Origin: Lichina pygmaea
Taxonomy: Eukaryota; Ascomycota; Lichinomycetes; Lichinales; Lichinaceae
Direction: 5' to 3'
DNA: 64,000 bases
Assembly (NCBI GenBank): GCA_963422465.1
Contig: OY730173.1
Location: forward strand, 744,001 to 808,000
The notes beneath the pieces are model-generated. The model saw only the letters and a program-made list of their open reading frames with translations. It did no database searches and was not told the origin of the DNA. This document shows, piece by piece, positions 1 through 11,900 of this stretch; position 1 is the first letter of the stretch; each line of letters begins with the position of its first letter. The position numbers and the translations under genes were made by a program.

Positions 1-3000
1 TGCGCTGACGCCGCCTGCCACAGTGAGCTCGGAACTGAATCTCACAATGACCGGGATATCGCTGTAGTCGCAGTCCGCCCTGACCTCGACCCTCATGGTC
101 GGAGGTGGGATCTTGCTGGGTGGTACATCGTGCTCCAGCCGCTGGCCCGATGGCAGCTTTCGCAACGGCATCTTCGAACCTGGTTTGTATCTGTCGTCCA
201 GTTTCTCCATGGCAAGTCGGGCGTAGCAGATGTTGGTGTTGTAGACTGCTAGCCATCTTCCGGAGGCGGCGCTGCTCTTAAGCTCAACTGCCATCCTAGT
301 GGCTGCCGCATGTCGAGAGAGCGCCATCTCATCCTTGCCCTTACTCTTGCTGATGGAGAATATCTGGTACATCCCGTGATAGGGATGATCCGTGCAGATC
401 CTGAGCAACAGCGGATAGAGGAGAGACTGGAAAGGCTCGTCCACGTCCAACAGCCGAGAAGAAAGCTGGTTCATCAAAGCTGCGAACTTTCGACTTGGCA
501 CGGTGTTGATATGCTTCGACACAGCCGCGTTCGCGAGCTCGCTGTCTGAGTGCTCCAACCAGAGCGCGCAGAACCGCAGGCTGTCTTTGTCGAATTTGTC
601 GCAGGCCTTGAGACTGAGAAGATAATTCTCGAGACTTTGCTTCAGGAAGGCTTCGCGACTTCGCCGGAGCCGCTGATAGTCTCGGTCGTCGAGGTCAAAC
701 CACTGCTTCGCTCGCGCACGATGGGCTTGCAGAGTAGACTTCTGCTGGGATCCTGAGGAGCTGAGCATCTTCTCGAGGTCGCGGACTTCTGCTTCTTTAC
801 GTTGTCGTAGACGTTCGACCCGTTGGAAGTCCTCGAGGTTGTGGGTGTCTTGAAGCTGGCGGTCACAGAAAGATGCAAGCTCGTGGAAGACTCGGCCCGC
901 TTCCTCACCCTCCACAACACCTTTGAGCTCCTTGATGCTGTGGAAGAGGTAGCGTGACAGAATCTCATCAGGCTTCTCTAGCCTCGCCTCAGACACTTGA
1001 TGACCCTACATCTGGTCAGCGAGTGTAAGACGATCCTGCAACACGTGAACTCACTCGTCTCGCAAGAAGCTCCGCGGCGCCCACGCGAACTGTAATATCA
1101 GGCAGCTCCAAGGGCCCTTTGATGTTCTTTAACATTCCTATAGAGGCCATCATCTCGCCTTGATCCCAGAGCACGCTAGCAGATTCTAACTGAGATATTG
1201 CCTCGATGTCAAGCCCTGCTTGATTGCAGGGTCCGATCAGTTCGGTTAGGTACATGGCGGCATTCAAGGACGACTGAAGCGCGCCATGGCTTCTGCTCAA
1301 GCGAGAGGATTCAAGAACCGCGCTGACCTCTAGGGCTCGACTGATTCGCGCGCTTGACCGGAACATATCCTGCAGAACCGTCCGCCGAGCTATTGCACTG
1401 AACACGCTCTCCCTAGCCGATAAGACCTGGCTTACATCGTTATATCTAATCTAAAAATCAGCAAGCTCCAGGATAGGGTTCTGGCCCTCTATTGGTGTCC
1501 GTGAAGCCAAGCGATTGAAACTCAAAACTTACCTGCCGAAATGCATCCAGGAGTTCCGCGACAGTAGCCTCTTCCGTACGTCCAGCAACTCAGCACGGTC
1601 TTCGGAGGCGAAAATCTCGTCGATCTCTGTCAACACAGCCAAAGTACGCCATGATTGCTGGAGTAATAAACTCGAGGAGCTCTCAGTCACCATCTGTGAC
1701 ATGATGCGACCGATCTCATAGTCTAGCTTTGCAGTGATCGTCAGACGGTCAGAAGCCCTGTGCAGGCTTTGAAGAGCCCGGTAAGCCGTAGCTTCTTCGC
1801 TGCTGTGAAACGTCGGGGCTGGCAGATTCCATTTTTCAAGTCGTCGTGCTGACCAGAAGATTGTCTCAGCATTCTCCGTTGCCGATTTTCCTGTCCGCTC
1901 GCGCTCCAGTAGTGAATACGTCAAACCACTCAGGTTGAGATGGTTCAGAGCCCCGATGACCCCGGCAAAGCTCAATTCACCCCCAACATCGGCCTGGCGG
2001 AGCTGGCTGTTGTAGTGGGCTCCTGTGAAGGCTAGGCTCTTCGGTCCGTCTTTTTCATAATCGAGTCGATCCATGATGGAGAACAGACTCGCAGGTTGTT
2101 GAACGCCATAAAAAGAATCGGGCTCATCAATGTTTCTGAATATCTGGAGCAGAAGGTTGGTTGGCTCTGCCAACTTGACAGCGGATGAGCGTCGTGAGGT
2201 TCGGGCTGCTTCGGAGCAGTAGATCTCGAGCCACAGCAGACCGCTCTTGAACATGCCACATCGAATGGCGGCTTGGGCTACCATGAGATAGTCAAGTTCA
2301 AGCCACCTTTCTCGGTCCGCCTTGACATTTTCCCCAGGAAAGGTTTGACTGCGAAGGTAGAGGATGGAGGTGAGGATTAGTTTGATGTTAGGTAGATGAA
2401 ACGCTTCTGTCGTGAGAAGCCATTTCTTGAAGGCGTTGGACACTTCCAATCGTACGTCTCGCCGACTTGAATGATCTTGAAGTAGAAGAAGATGCAGAAT
2501 GAACGGAAAAGCACTCTCGGCAAAGCCTGGAACCCTCGGCAGTATGGGGAGCAAAGAACCGACAACAGGATCGTCTTCGGCCGCACATGCCAGTGCCAGA
2601 CTAAAGTCTCCAATCCAGTCCCTCAACGACTTCGCCGCTGTCGTGAGCGTTGCTTGGCGTATATGATGCCTCGCAGGCGCCGCTAAGCTGATATCCGGCG
2701 CATCATAATCGTGCCATCGTAGCGCTGCTAGAAGAGATGCAGGTAATATGTTTTCGCAGTCTTCTAGCTCCTCGGGCTCCGCCACTCTTGAGACGACCAG
2801 CTGCAATGTCTTCTCAGCAAGGCTCACCTCGTGCTGATCGTTGCTCAGAAGCAAGTCATGCAGAAGACGGAGAAGAGCCGGTTTAGAACCGGAAACAAGT
2901 GCCGACGGTCCACGAGCAATCTCTTTGAGATCTTGAAGCGCCGATTCCCTGAGCACATCCGCCGGTACGCAACCAGACACGGCAAACGTTCTGCCCAACA

Positions 3001-6000
3001 GACGCCCAGCCCAGAGAAGGTATTCAGTGCCAACGTCGGAGCGATGACATGATCTCCACACCGTCACTGCGTAGGCTGTGGCCGACGCATCTTCGCCGAA
3101 GATGTCCTCACGAAAAGAAAGCGGCCTTTGAAAATTTCTGCAAAGAAGCGAGAGTGCCAGACTACGAGTGGGACGATTCAGAAGCCTTCGCCCACTCCTC
3201 TCGTCTTCGAAAAGCCCTACCAACATCTCGCTCTCGCTCGTGCCACGGATGGCACTACCTTGAGCTCGAATGTGGCAAGCACATCGAAGTATATTCTTGA
3301 ACGCGATTTCAGAAGCTCCAGATAACTCAGGGGAGCTGTAGTACTCCAGGTAGGTACTGAACCAGTCGTGGAAGGATTGGGCCTTTGATTTTGCTAGTTG
3401 CAATTGTCCGTCTTGTGTCGTCCTCTCTTGCGGCGTGTCGAAGAAAAGCTGCAGCGACGCCAGTATCGACAAGGATATTCCAGCTACAAACGACGGCACC
3501 TTGGCAAGGTAGATTTTCCCGTCCTTGAGCAAGTAGCGCATCAGCCCTACCGCATCGGCGGCACATTGCTGATCCAGCAGGAAAGGCCGGAGCGCATGCA
3601 GGAGCAGTTCAAGAGGATAGTCGCGCAGAGCGACATCGCCTGCAAGGGAGAGTAGGATTCGAACTCTTCGCAGAACAGAGCAAGCATGTAGCGCTCCGAG
3701 CGCCGGGTGAATGGAATCTAGCAGCGTCCTTACAACGTACATGTAGAGGGGGGGCGTCCAGAGGTAATCGACGACATGCCCAGTTCGGCGACATAGATGC
3801 TGAATTTCATCCACGAGATATTTCCCTCGGAAGGCGGGCTGGCGATTCGGCGGTAATGTCGAGTCCGAGGATCCCAGCATCTTAATGTCGTTGAGGATCC
3901 TGGCGGCGTAGTTGAATTTCGTATGTCGTGCAAAAGACCGCTCGATCTGATCTTCATCATCGAGGCAAAGGAAGAAGAGAGCGAGGATTGCGGCCATGTG
4001 ATGGTTGATGGCACCCAAGAACGCTTCTTTGCCCAGTACTTTGCGAACACGAGCCTCTCCTCCTGACTGTTGCTGAGGACTGCTCGACGGAGGGAGGGCG
4101 ATATCCCGGGCAATGCTGTAGGCAGCCACTCGGTCGAAGGACGCCAAGATTAACTCGTCCGCTTTCAGTTCGAGCGTCTCGGCCAGGAGTTCAAGTTGCT
4201 CGTCGTTGCCGCGCATGACCAGCTGACCAACCACCTCTTGTCGTACATCTGAGAGGAACTCCTTGAGGTCTAGGTATCCAAAGATAGAGAACGGCATGGT
4301 AGATAAAAGCTTAGTTTCCAGCCAAGTGTAGATGATCTGAGGCAGAAAAAGCTTAAGAAGATGACGCGGACTGCTCAAACGCAAGGAATTGGACACCATG
4401 CCAAGGCAACGACTGGCGTGCGCCGCTGTTTCTGGGGCAAGTCCTGGGGTCTCGAAGATATGGTAGACGCTGCGGCGCAAGACCGTGTACCACGATGACG
4501 CTAGTCTCGCAAAGACAAGTAAACGCATTGCTAGCCCCTCTTCATAGTCGACCTCTCGCGGTAGTGTTTCCAAAACCTCATTGAACATGTCTTGGTGTTC
4601 GCCCACGACGAACAGCCCAAAAACTTCAGCCATTCGCTCGGCGATGTCATACTTGACGAGGATATCGCCCCCTTCAAGGACTTTTAGGAAGCTTGCACGC
4701 ATCGACGGTAGCGACTGGCGATTGGCATAATCGGGGCGCACCTGAAGCATGCGCTGCAGAAGATTCACCAACCCTATTTGCACACTCGACGGTGTTCGCG
4801 GCTTCTCCAACGCGACCTCGATGAACCAGCGGTACACCTCGGCGCTCGAACTTGCCAACTCATCAGAGGCATCGATGGACCAGTAAGGAGCGAGCGCAGT
4901 CATGGTATCCAAACACATCCCGACGGCCACCTCGGTCTCCTCATACTGGTAACTCTCGAGCAACTGCTCTCCGGCGTGGCGTATCAACGCAAGAGCGTCA
5001 GCTCTGCCGAGGACATTACCGAAACAGGCCATGTCCTTGACAAACGGACGGCATGCGAGAAACTCGACAGGCGATAGCGATAGCGTGTATTCTATGATGG
5101 GCAGTAGTCCTGACGATGCCACAACTTCGCTGTCTCGAGTTCGAGCTCCCGAACGTAGATAGTGCAATCGTGCAAGAACATTGCACCTTAACGACCAGAC
5201 ACTGGAGGCAAGGGCCTGGTCGTGACGAGGAAAGTCAGATTCAGCCATCTGATCTGCCTGACGACTTGTCGGAGAGACAAAGTCGATGTCCATAGCATGG
5301 GAGTCCAGCTGCTGTCGGCCGGCCAAGTCTTGAAGCTTCTCACGGCGCCGCTGGAAAGCCTCAGCAAGGTGAGCAAGAACCGGAAACATGCCAGATTCAA
5401 GGTCATTCGAGCTTGTATCACGGAACGTCGGGAGAAACGGGTGGACGCCTTCAAGGACTATATCAACATAGTCCTGCTCCCGATCTGGCTGAGTGACGAA
5501 CGAAGCTAGAGCGACGGAAAGACACTCTGTCGCTTTCTGCAGGCGCGCCGCGCGCTGGGCGGCCTTCGTGGCATATTGGCCACTCAAGGTACCGCCGACC
5601 ATGCAAAGTGATGTCAATGTGCGCACCATGTCGTAGTTGATCAGATTAGAGAGCTCTGAAGCTTGCAGCGTCCAGTTGTCCAAGGCCCGTTCAAACTCGG
5701 CTCCGCAGTAGTCCAACGTCTGCATCTCGAGATGTGAGCAACCAGCAGAGATTTGTGAGTCGATGTCGAGATCGACTTCTCTGCGCGAGGCTTCTGGATG
5801 ATCGAGGGGTTCCTTTTCTTCAAGCAGCAGCAGAAAGCGAAGCAGCTTCTCATTCTTGAGACGATGAAGCCACGCCTGGCCTACGGTGCCAAAGCATGGC
5901 AGAGGCGGGCATGATGTGCCGGTGAGGCCACGACCCGTACAGGCCGATATCAAGTTCAGTAGTAACATCGGCTGAGAGCCAGCGGCGGTCTGAGCCACGT

Positions 6001-8118
6001 ACTGTCTATTGTTGATCTGGGCTGTCGTGACATCAGCTGCTCAACCCAACCCAACCGACAGATGGGAAACTACCAGGAGCCCACTTCGAAAACAGCCAAT
6101 GGAGTATTCGTTCAGATGTCAACCTTGAAGCGCTGGGGGCTTCGACATTCCTGATCCGCCACAGCGACGTCCAAAGAGACACCGTTGAGTCTGTTAGGAT
6201 CGAAGGACCGTTCAAATCGGTTGAAGACACCATGGTATCTATGCTTTCCGCTATTGCATTGAACTCTAACAGTCGACAGACTAAGATCGTTTCCATCAAG
6301 TGGCAGGCGGCTCGACAGCTGGCGGGAACAGTCGCGCAGTGGGATGAGGCGTGCCAGATGCTAAGCCAATCAGCTATCATCGTCAGGCCCCGCGCTGATC
6401 GATGATAGGCGCATCTGCCGCCCTCTGGTCAGTCGAGAGAATGCTGGAGAAGATCCTTGAAAGACTTTACCCACCCTACAAGGCACATCATGGACCACGA
6501 TGCCAAGACGCCATCCGCCTCAGACACCAGCGGTACCACATGATCCAGGACCTCTTTCAGACTGGCCTCCTCTATTGGCTGCTCTGCCGTCATAAAGAAG
6601 AGAACTTGAAGGGCACATGTCCTGGCAATCCGCTCCGAACCCTTCAGCGCACGAAGCATGTTCTGCAAATGCGTTCCTACTCGTCTTCGCTTCCTGGCAC
6701 CGCCTTCGCTGGGGCTGAGGTCGACATCAACGCTATTCGAGGTCGTCGCATCCAGGATCGACATGAGAATCGCTAGCAGGCGAGGATATGACCAGTTCAG
6801 TTCCACTCCAGAAACCTCGATGCGAGATCTGGTAGTCATCACCCCGGTGCCTGCTTGTACGGTCAACACTCGGAGAGGGGCGTTGGGACATGGGGCCATC
6901 AAGGGCGACAGCAAGCAAACCTCGTCCGTCTTTAGCCTGTCACGATCCGGGCGACTTGAGTAGTCGGTGTATATCAGCTCTACTAGACCCTCCACGTCGT
7001 TCTTGACGGTCTCGTCTCCTTCATCGGACACCATCTGTTCCAGATAAGCCAGCGATTTAATCAAGAGAATGATCAACTCTTCTTTATGAGAGGCCGATCT
7101 GTTGGTCCATCGTTTCCGGAGAGCCGGGAGGAGCTCTCTCAGAGTCTTCTTTGTAAGCGATATCGAATTGATAGACACGAAACCAAAAACTGCATTGAAG
7201 ATAGCGAGAGCTAAAAGCCCACGAGGGCCTCCAGCATCAGAGCTCTGAAGAACGGATAGGACGGAAGCGAGAATGGGCTCCGCCGTTGGCAGGATCGGCG
7301 CATTCGACGGCAACACGAGACATTGGAGGCATAAGAGGAGCTCCTCCAGAAGCGTCTTGGTATCGTTATCGGCGGGACCCCGATTGCTGAATGACCCTCG
7401 CAGTTCCTTTGGCCGAGAACTAAGCGGTTCGAGCCCATTGCGACTAGATGCAGCGGACTGTCCGGTGGGGTGTTCTGGCTGAGGTTCGTCGCGCTCCGTG
7501 AGAAGGCTGATTCCCTCACAACAGAAAAGGGTGATCTTGTTCCACAGATCCGTTGCTAGGTGCTCCGCATGAGGTTGATACTCTAGTAAAGTCCTCAAAC
7601 TCTTGCAATAATCAACTTTTGCCGTTCCCGGTAGAGTCTCGTCGTCGAAGGAAACTGTTTGCAAGATATGCTCCACAGCCCTTCGTAATGCCTTGAATTG
7701 TAACTTGGGAAGCCGCGCCTGAACTGCAGCTCGGAAGGTGGACGCACACAGCGAAAGACGAGACGTCGTCTCACTCCGAGATCGCCCCGAGGTAGACGTA
7801 GGAACTTGCTGGTGTTCTGTTTCTGTAGCGAGCAGTATCGCTTTGAAAACATCCTTCCATAGGTCGTTCTCGCGCTGGTTGCTTCTGGTGATGGTGATAG
7901 ACAGCCTTAGCTTTTCGGACAGATTTGTCCACCGTTACAGTACTGTCCAACACACCTTCCAGAAGCTGTTGGACGATAACTGACGAGTTCGGGCTTTAGA
8001 TCTACGAGGTGATCAGCACTCCGGCAAGCAACGGTTGATAGTGTCGCATCTTACCTTGAAGGAACCGGAAGCGGATTTTCTTATTTCGAAAATCTGGCAG
8101 GAATTGCGCAACTACCAT
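1..8118 (-). CDS. TEL1: Tel1/ATM-family checkpoint kinase (3' part missing)
   Basis: PI3K-like kinase of the ATM/Tel1 family, which signals DNA double-strand breaks and telomere state. Proposed exons, 5' to 3' on the minus strand: 8118-8055, 8001-7956, 7905-6475, 6414-6074, 6021-1533, 1445-1055 and 1005 to beyond position 1. Their phases are mutually consistent and give about 2589 residues before the edge. Most of this is helical-repeat solenoid. The FAT region lies in the last 1.4 kb (GHQVSEARLEKPDEIL, then MYQIFSISKSKGKDEMALSR). The last readable residues, PPPTMRVEVRADCDYSDIPV, match the stretch just before the kinase domain, so the kinase and FATC domains lie off the left edge. The first two small exons are tentative: the N-terminus only loosely resembles the TAN motif, and an additional upstream exon is possible because a branch-like sequence and CAG precede the chosen ATG. 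Family assignment is firm; the 5' end is not. Confidence 0.9.
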
Positions 8119-8340
8119 CTGGCATTAGCAGTCAGACAAGCTGTAGATCATTTTCAAATTCTCGAACCTATGCTGCGTATACGGTGATGCTGTTCTGGAT
8201 GCATTGTGGATGATGTGTATAGGTATCTATCCCACTGAACGGGTACCGTTCTGGGTCAATGGGGATCGAGGCAGTGTCTCGATAGCTCTCCTGTAAGATA
8301 CAGCTCCAACATGGGATGAGCGCAGCGTGATACTCCCTAC

Positions 8341-8490
8341 GAAGTACGTTACGTACTTCGTGCTCACTGCAATGTTGCGGTATGAAGGCACGGGAGGTAC
8401 TGTACGTACGAGTACGGAAGTACGCCATGCTTCAATTCGTCCGATGGCGTCCAAGTGTACGGAGTACGGTACGGTACGTACGGGTAATGT
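8341..8490. repeat. GTAC/TACGTAC-rich palindromic tract
   Basis: Dense runs of GTAC and TACGTAC. A near-perfect inverted repeat sits at 8341-8359 (GAAGTACGT facing ACGTACTTC), and GTACGGTACGGTACGTACGG-like copies lie near 8461-8482. Similar tracts occur in other spacers of this window, for example 14677-14737, 23830-23842, 30050-30062 and 35331-35343. Function unknown; this is simple self-complementary sequence. Confidence 0.6.
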
Positions 8491-8617
8491 AAACGAACTC
8501 TTCGCGTCTAATACGACAACAAGTATAATATTCAAATTTGCTAAAATCTGTCCATTGCACATCCGCACTGGTGGTGAGTAAATATCTGTTCGTGCTAATT
8601 GCACATGTATGTGGTGA

Positions 8618-8707
8618 CTAACACAGCTCCAGTATCGGTAACATCCGTCGCTTTCAAATCCTTTGGAAGGTTCCGACGTGCGCGGGGTTCGACTCCCCGG
8701 TGCGGAA
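8618..8707 (+). tRNA. tRNA-Glu(UUC)-like sequence with a 16-base intron; 5' part degenerate
   Basis: The 3' two-thirds folds like a tRNA. The anticodon stem CGTCG (8646-8650) pairs with CGACG (8674-8678). The loop CTTTCA gives anticodon TTC at 8653-8655, and a candidate 16-base intron (8657-8672) sits at the canonical place, one base 3' of the anticodon. The T-arm is CGGGG-TTCGACT-CCCCG (8683-8699), followed by acceptor GTGCGGA and discriminator A. A T5 run at 8715-8719 would suit Pol III termination. The 5' acceptor expected for fungal tRNA-Glu (TCCGCAC) is not found. The D-arm keeps only AGT..CGGTAACAT-like traces, and the start given is the best alignment rather than a paired end. It may be a decayed tRNA gene or one with a 5' insertion. 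Confidence 0.4.
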
Positions 8708-8998
8708 GTTCTTGTTTTTGAAGATTTTTTGGAGATTTTTTGGAGGTAACATAATGCGCCCTACTCTTGTTAACTGCACCCATCGACCGGTGTGAATGGA
8801 GCTAACGCCCCCTTCGGGGATAGAGGGCTGCTGGGAGAGGAGCTGTAGGGTACGTAGCAGCTCGCATAGTCCCACAACGATGGAGCATCTCACGTTTTCG
8901 AATCTTCTGGAGGTATTCCCTCGTCATGCTTGGTCATAATTGTTCTTGATTCATCCAAGCAGCGATAGCGCTCCAGTTCACATCTCGGACTGGCCATC

Positions 8999-11900
8999 AT
9001 GGCTGATTTTGGGCAACCTGGCTTTCTACGCGAGCTATATCTGGGTCTGCTTGACTTCTCGTCAGGCCTTGATGCGCAATCGGATCAGACCGTCCAGGAT
9101 GCAGACAACTTGGCGTCGATATTTCGGGCAGGCGCCCAGGCATTCGCCAGCCTGCTCGACAAACCAACCAAGAGTGACGAAAGCCGCCGACAGGTGATGT
9201 CAGGTATCGAAACACAGGCGCAACAGCTGCTGAACTGTCTTGTGAGGGGGGCTGGCTGACGCGCGCTTGGTACAGGCAAGGTCAACATCGATGACGTCGA
9301 GTATTCGCTCAACGATGAGTTCAAGCAGAATACCATCCAGCTCGCAGACAACCTCGATCTGGACGAGCTGAAGGCGGCCGAGCTTCTTTTACAGGCGCAA
9401 GCCGACACCGAGATTCTTGATCGATCTGCCCTGGCCGTGGCTCATATCAACTTCCATTCGCACCGCAAGAACACCCTTGGCTGCCTCCGACTTGCTTTAA
9501 CACTTGCCCTTGACGACGACAATGGGGACAAGGTCGTCAGCAAGCTTCGAGAGGCCATCTCAGCAGTTGCCGATGCTGCCAACGGTGGAAGTGGTGATCG
9601 CTTTGCCTTGGGCCGCAAGTGTCTCAAGGGCATGTCAGACCTCAGAAGATGGATAACGGCGATCGAAGAGAAGCTCCAGGGCGCTTCCATCATCGGCCTT
9701 GGAGAGGTCCCGGAGTATGTTGAGACGTTGGAGTTTCAGATTACGAGCCTTACCATGCAGTGCGAAGATCTCGGCGTTGTTCTACACCACCTGGCCAAGC
9801 TGGATTACACGGATGTTCGCTGCTTCGAAGACCTGCTAGCAACTGTCAAGGCCGCCGACAAGTACGACTCCATCTTGGTCTTCTACATACCGTTCTACAT
9901 GGTTTCCATCTCCCGTTTGGCATCCTCCGAAGAGCAAGGCTCCTTTGCCGTTGCGCGTTCGCTCTACGAGAAGATCACAAACAGCGCGCAGGCAGACTCG
10001 TGGACGCTACGGTACTTGCGTGCCGCGACTATTTTCTGGTGGCTCGCCGAGTACAGCGGCTGGTTCATCGAGCCGCACGAACAGGTCACTGCGGCCAAGC
10101 TGGACGCAGAAGCGGAGATGAAGGCTCAGAGCAAGCTTTTCGTTGCCTCTCTCAAAGACGGAGCCTTTGACTTCATCCTGTCGCTTTGCGGTGATGTGCG
10201 CTCGACCGAGTCGACCGACCCGCTGAGGTCGTCGTTGCACCAGTGGCTCCAGCGGAAAGCCCCTGCTTTGTTGGCAAAATCGGTACAGTTCTCCGATGAA
10301 TTCCGTCTCACGCTATCGGAGCAGCTCGAGACGTCCATCGACGCATTCATCACCAACATGCCGGGTGATCTGAGGCGACTGAGGCTGGAGCATGATGAGA
10401 GCAGCAGGATCCGGCTTCTTCAGGCCGACCCGGATCAACAGGAGCTGGACCTCGAGAAGTTTCTGCTCATCATCTCGTACATCTTTGAGAATCGGCCCGA
10501 TGCAGCGAGGGCGTTCTGGTCGTACCCGGATGCAAATTGGTACGGCTTTCTGCAGTGGTCACTAAAGCGGCTAACCGTTCCACGGGCATGTGCGGTCTGT
10601 GAGATGCTGGTTTCTCTGTCGCAAGGCGAGGGGAACGCCTCGGCGGCTCACCAATTCCTTCTCGACGAGGGATCGTCCAGCAAGAGTCGCAAGACACATT
10701 CTCTGGGCTGGGCGCCGATCCTGCAAGAGCTGCGACATGCGGCCGAAGAGACCGTGAGTGCGACTGGGCAACCTCAGAGGACTCCCGATCGGAGGGCCAG
10801 GGCTCCGCAGTCGGTCAAAGAGCCAGAATTCTACCAGATGCTCGAAAGCTACTTGCGACTGACGGCCAAGGTCGCTGGGGATTGCCCGGAGGCCCAATCC
10901 TGGTTTCTCAGCCAGAAAATTCCGCCGGTCGAGACGTTCCTGTTGCTATGCTCCGGGCCTACGCCGTCACGTCTGCGAGCGTGTGCCTTTGAGTCGATCC
11001 GGGCGCTTGCGTACCAGCAGTCCGCCGGCAACCGCGGCCGCTTTTGGTTCGTCCTGGACAGCTGGATCGCTGAGGGCCCGAAGGCGCCAGACAAGTCCAA
11101 GAACGCCGCCACCGCTCTGATACCTTTGTGGTCCGCCGAGATGATCTTGGGGAGGATAGCGCAAGGATACGAAGAGTCGCTATCCTTCGTGAGCTTGCTC
11201 ACAACACTACTGATACCCGCCGAGGAAGAGGGCCCTCTCAACAACAGCTTGCCCTTCCCGGAAACTCTCGGGTCCGCATATCGGATTCCTGGGGTCGAGC
11301 CATACGTCGACTTCGTGCTAGGTCGAGTCTTTGCCGGCTGGACGCAGGAGCTTCAAGACGTCCAGCAACAGCGATTTCTTCGACTCAGATGTCTAGACTT
11401 CTTGGCGGTCTGTTTGAGGAGCTTCAACGAGAGCCTCATCATCTTCGCGAACCAGTCCACCGTCGCCGTCGACTCGGCCATCGAGGCCTCTTCTCTGGCG
11501 ACGTACACCAGGATCCATCCGTTCGCCCGGGCGATGGACTGGCTGTTCAACGACAACCTACTCCGTGTCCTCTTCGAGACGGCTCGCCAAGACCCACAGG
11601 AGGTGGCCAAGGCGCAGCCAGGGTCCCTCTTGGTCCTGAGCGTGCTGCGCTCGATCGAGATCATGCTCATGGTGCTCAGCATGCAGGCGACGCACTTTGA
11701 CGTCGTGCGACCGGTCGTTCGCGGCCAATCCGTCGGACGGAGCGCCCAGGTCGCCAACAACACATACTCGTCCTTCGAGGATGTCATCCTCCAGAACCTG
11801 CAATTCACCGTGAGCCTTGGCGTGTACGCCACGACCGAGCATCCGGCCTTGGCCGCTGCCTCGCTTGCGCTCCTCGAGAGACTGGTCGTGTCGCCCAAGG

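Larger units (their letters stand above)
8119..8998. other. Divergent intergenic region TEL1/NUP192
   Basis: No protein gene seen. It should carry both upstream regions, since TEL1 and NUP192 are transcribed away from each other. It holds a GTAC-rich palindromic tract and a tRNA-Glu-like sequence, listed separately. Confidence 0.6.
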
